Source: CAVPGH01 sp046726955
GTDB lineage: Bacteria > Acidobacteriota > Vicinamibacteria > Fen-336
NCBI GenBank assembly: GCA_046726955.1
Contig: JBKPBQ010000510.1
Coordinates: 1-7,062 of the forward strand
Length of the DNA stretch: 7,062 nucleotides
Direction of reading: 5' to 3'
Under the pieces are notes generated by a model. That model saw only the letters and a list, made by a program, of their open reading frames with translations. It was not told where the DNA came from and did no database searches. A program made the translations under genes and the position numbers. Below are positions 5,470 through 7,062 of this stretch, piece after piece. Positions within the stretch are counted from its first letter, which is position 1; each line of letters begins with the position of its first letter.

Positions 5470-5807
5470 GCAAGGTGGACGTGTGGCAGGGCACGCTGGC
5501 CCTCATGATCCTGAAGACGCTGGAGACGCTGGGGCCGCAGCACGGCTACGGCATCGCCCGCCGCATCGAGCAGACGAGCGGGCAGAAGCTCGCCGTCAAC
5601 TACGGCACGCTCTACCCGGCGCTCCTCAAGCTCGAGCAGGAGGGCTACGTCTCCTCGGAGTGGGGGGTGTCGGCGAGCGGGCGCAAGGCGAAGTACTACG
5701 CGCTCACCCGCGCGGGCCGCCGGCAGGTGGAGCGCGAGGCCAAGGCCTGGGAGCAGGCGGCCGGCATCGTGGCCCGCTTCCTCGCGCCGCGGGAGGAGCG
5801 GTCGTGA
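5463..5807 (+). CDS. PadR-family transcriptional regulator
   Basis: This 114-residue protein is a compact PadR winged-helix repressor. The family motifs are GTLALMILKTL at 10-20, GPQHGYGIARRIEQ at 24-37, NYGTLYPALLKLEQEGYV at 46-63 (recognition helix and start of the wing) and GRKAKYYALTRAGRRQVE at 73-90, followed by a short dimerisation helix to about 105. The length fits the short PadR subfamily often found upstream of MacB/FtsX-type permeases. Its stop overlaps the permease start (GTGA at 5804-5807), so the two are translationally coupled and PadR most likely controls its own operon. There is no Shine-Dalgarno; the promoter's -10 box lies 11 nt upstream. An ATG at 5450 is out of frame. The inducing ligand is unknown. 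Confidence 0.93.
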   Translation: MGSKVDVWQGTLALMILKTLETLGPQHGYGIARRIEQTSGQKLAVNYGTLYPALLKLEQEGYVSSEWGVSASGRKAKYYALTRAGRRQVEREAKAWEQAAGIVARFLAPREERS

Positions 5808-7062
5808 GGCGCCTGCGCGCGTTCCTGCTGCGCCTCGCCGGGGTCTTCGACAGGGACCGCCCCGAGACGGAGATGGATGCGGAGCTCGACAGCCACATCG
5901 CACTCGACGTCGAGGACCGCGTCCGAGCCGGAGTCGACCCCGTGGAAGCCCGCCGACAGGCCGTGATCGCGCTCGGCGGGACCGAGCCCACCCGCGAAGC
6001 CTGGCGGGACCGCCGCTCCCTTCCCTTCGTGGAGACGACGCTGCAGGACCTGCGCTACGCCGCGCGGAGCCTCCGGCGCGATCCCACCTTCCTCGCGGCC
6101 GCCGTGCTCACGCTCGGCGTGGGGGTGGGCGCCGCCACCACGATGTTCGCGGTGGCCCAGGCCGTGCTTCTCCGCCCGCTCCCCTACGCCGACCCCGGGC
6201 GGCTCGTCGAGGTCACCGAGACGAACCCGTTGAAGGGCTGGACCGGCGTCAGCGCCGCCCCCGCGAACTTCGCGGACTGGCGCAAGTCGAGCGCGTCCTT
6301 CTCCGGGATGGCCGGCTACATCGGTCAGGACGTCTTCCTCACGGGCGAGGACGAGCCGCAGCGGCTGAAGGCGATGTACGCGACGGGAAACATCTTCGAC
6401 GTGCTCGGCGCTCGCGCGCGGCTCGGCCGCTCGCTCAGGGACGAGGAGACGTACGAGGGGAAGGAGCGCGTGGCCGTGCTCAGCCACGGCCTCTGGCAGT
6501 CGCAGTTCGGAGGCGATGCCGCGATCCTGGGCCGCGAGATCCTTCTCGGAGGCAAGGCCTACGCCGTGGTCGGGGTGATGGCCCCCGACTTCTTCTTCCC
6601 CACCCGGGACGTGCAGCTCTGGCTCCCCCTCGGGTTCAAGCCCGAGCAGTTCGTCGAGCAGCGCCGGCCCCACTTCCTGAGCGTGATCGCCCGGCGGGCG
6701 GCCGGCGTCTCGATGAACCAGGCCCGCGAGGAGATGGCGACGATCGCGAGCCGGCTGGAGCAGGCCTATCCCGACACGAACGTGAAGATGGGCGTCCGCC
6801 TCGAGGACTACCACTCGTCGCTCGCCGAGGCGAAGCGTCCGGCCGTGCTGATGCTGCTCGCCGCCGTGGGCGTCCTCTTCCTCGTCGTCTGCTCCAACGT
6901 GGCGAACCTCCAGCTCGGACGCTCCGCGGCGCGCACGCACGAGTTCGCCGTCCGCCAGGCCCTGGGCGCGGGTCGGGGACGGCTCGTGCGGCAGGTCCTC
7001 ACGGAGAGCCTCCTCCTCTCGGCGCTCGGCGGCGCTCTCGGCCTGGCGCTCGCCTCCGCCGC
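5804..7062 (+). CDS. MacB/FtsX-type ABC permease, ADOP-like, partial (C-terminus beyond window)
   Basis: From GTG 5804 the frame stays open to the window end (419 residues seen; family members are usually about 800). Residues 15-70 form the amphipathic permease prefix domain (ETEMDAELDSHIALDVEDRV, then EARRQAVIALGG) typical of ADOP proteins. A first membrane helix lies at about 95-117 after LRYAARSLRRDPTF. Residues about 120-340 form the large periplasmic MacB-PCD-like domain (RPLPYADPGRLV, PANFADWRKSSASFSGMAGY, VAVLSHGLWQSQFGGD, VVGVMAPDFFFP). The FtsX core begins with a helix at 346-366, then NVANLQLGRSAARTHEFAVRQALGAGRGRLVRQ (365-397) and a further helix from about 400. GGAGG at 5792-5796 inside padR is its Shine-Dalgarno. 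No ATPase gene is adjacent in the window, as is usual for these orphan permeases. The transported substrate is unknown. Confidence 0.92.
   Translation, partial: MRRLRAFLLRLAGVFDRDRPETEMDAELDSHIALDVEDRVRAGVDPVEARRQAVIALGGTEPTREAWRDRRSLPFVETTLQDLRYAARSLRRDPTFLAAAVLTLGVGVGAATTMFAVAQAVLLRPLPYADPGRLVEVTETNPLKGWTGVSAAPANFADWRKSSASFSGMAGYIGQDVFLTGEDEPQRLKAMYATGNIFDVLGARARLGRSLRDEETYEGKERVAVLSHGLWQSQFGGDAAILGREILLGGKAYAVVGVMAPDFFFPTRDVQLWLPLGFKPEQFVEQRRPHFLSVIARRAAGVSMNQAREEMATIASRLEQAYPDTNVKMGVRLEDYHSSLAEAKRPAVLMLLAAVGVLFLVVCSNVANLQLGRSAARTHEFAVRQALGAGRGRLVRQVLTESLLLSALGGALGLALASA

Noticed and set aside
5696..6940. A 414-residue open frame on the minus strand opposite the permease
   Set aside because: His/Arg/Glu-rich composition without recognisable motifs; the plus strand encodes a clear MacB/FtsX permease.

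Overview
This is a high-GC bacterial window from an unidentified organism. The best guess is Acidobacteriota: a PadR regulator overlaps a MacB/FtsX-type permease with the N-terminal prefix helix of the ADOP (acidobacterial duplicated orphan permease) group, and there are Tat-type secreted enzymes nearby. Gemmatimonadota or a related metagenomic lineage is also possible. There are seven protein genes, two of them cut by the window edges. I saw no RNA genes, transposons or CRISPR, and no gene-free stretch above 300 bases.

Left part (1-2727): a divergent pair. On the minus strand is the N-terminal 241 residues of a COG5368-type glucoamylase-like protein. On the plus strand is a complete Tat-exported FAD oxidoreductase distantly resembling spermidine dehydrogenase SpdH, with a good sigma-70-type promoter (759-786) and a Shine-Dalgarno. 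The oxidoreductase converges with the next minus-strand gene across a 28-bp gap.

Middle part (2756-5371): a probable regulatory module. A 390-residue cytoplasmic regulator combines an IclR-like winged helix with an RbsB-like periplasmic-binding-protein domain. It lies 36 bp upstream of a YghX-type dienelactone hydrolase on the minus strand. Divergent from the regulator is a small DoxX-family membrane protein. The 108-bp space between them holds a perfect inverted repeat touching the regulator's start codon, a good candidate operator for both directions. The doxX gene contains a run of 20 G, in frame as seven glycines, where family members normally carry a mixed sequence. It is either a hypermutable tract or a sequencing/assembly artefact.

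Right part (5393-7062): after a 20-bp GC palindrome (likely doxX terminator) comes a padR-permease operon. The padR promoter is framed by two TTCCC and two GGGAA half-sites in near-dyad symmetry, suggesting autorepression. The permease runs off the window end.

Three genes (glucoamylase, chimeric regulator, padR) lack a Shine-Dalgarno and have a TA(C/G)TAT -10-like box 8-12 nt before the start codon, which suggests leaderless or nearly leaderless mRNAs. The genes in the middle part plausibly work together as a ligand-responsive unit (sensor, hydrolase, membrane protein), but the ligand cannot be read from the sequence.
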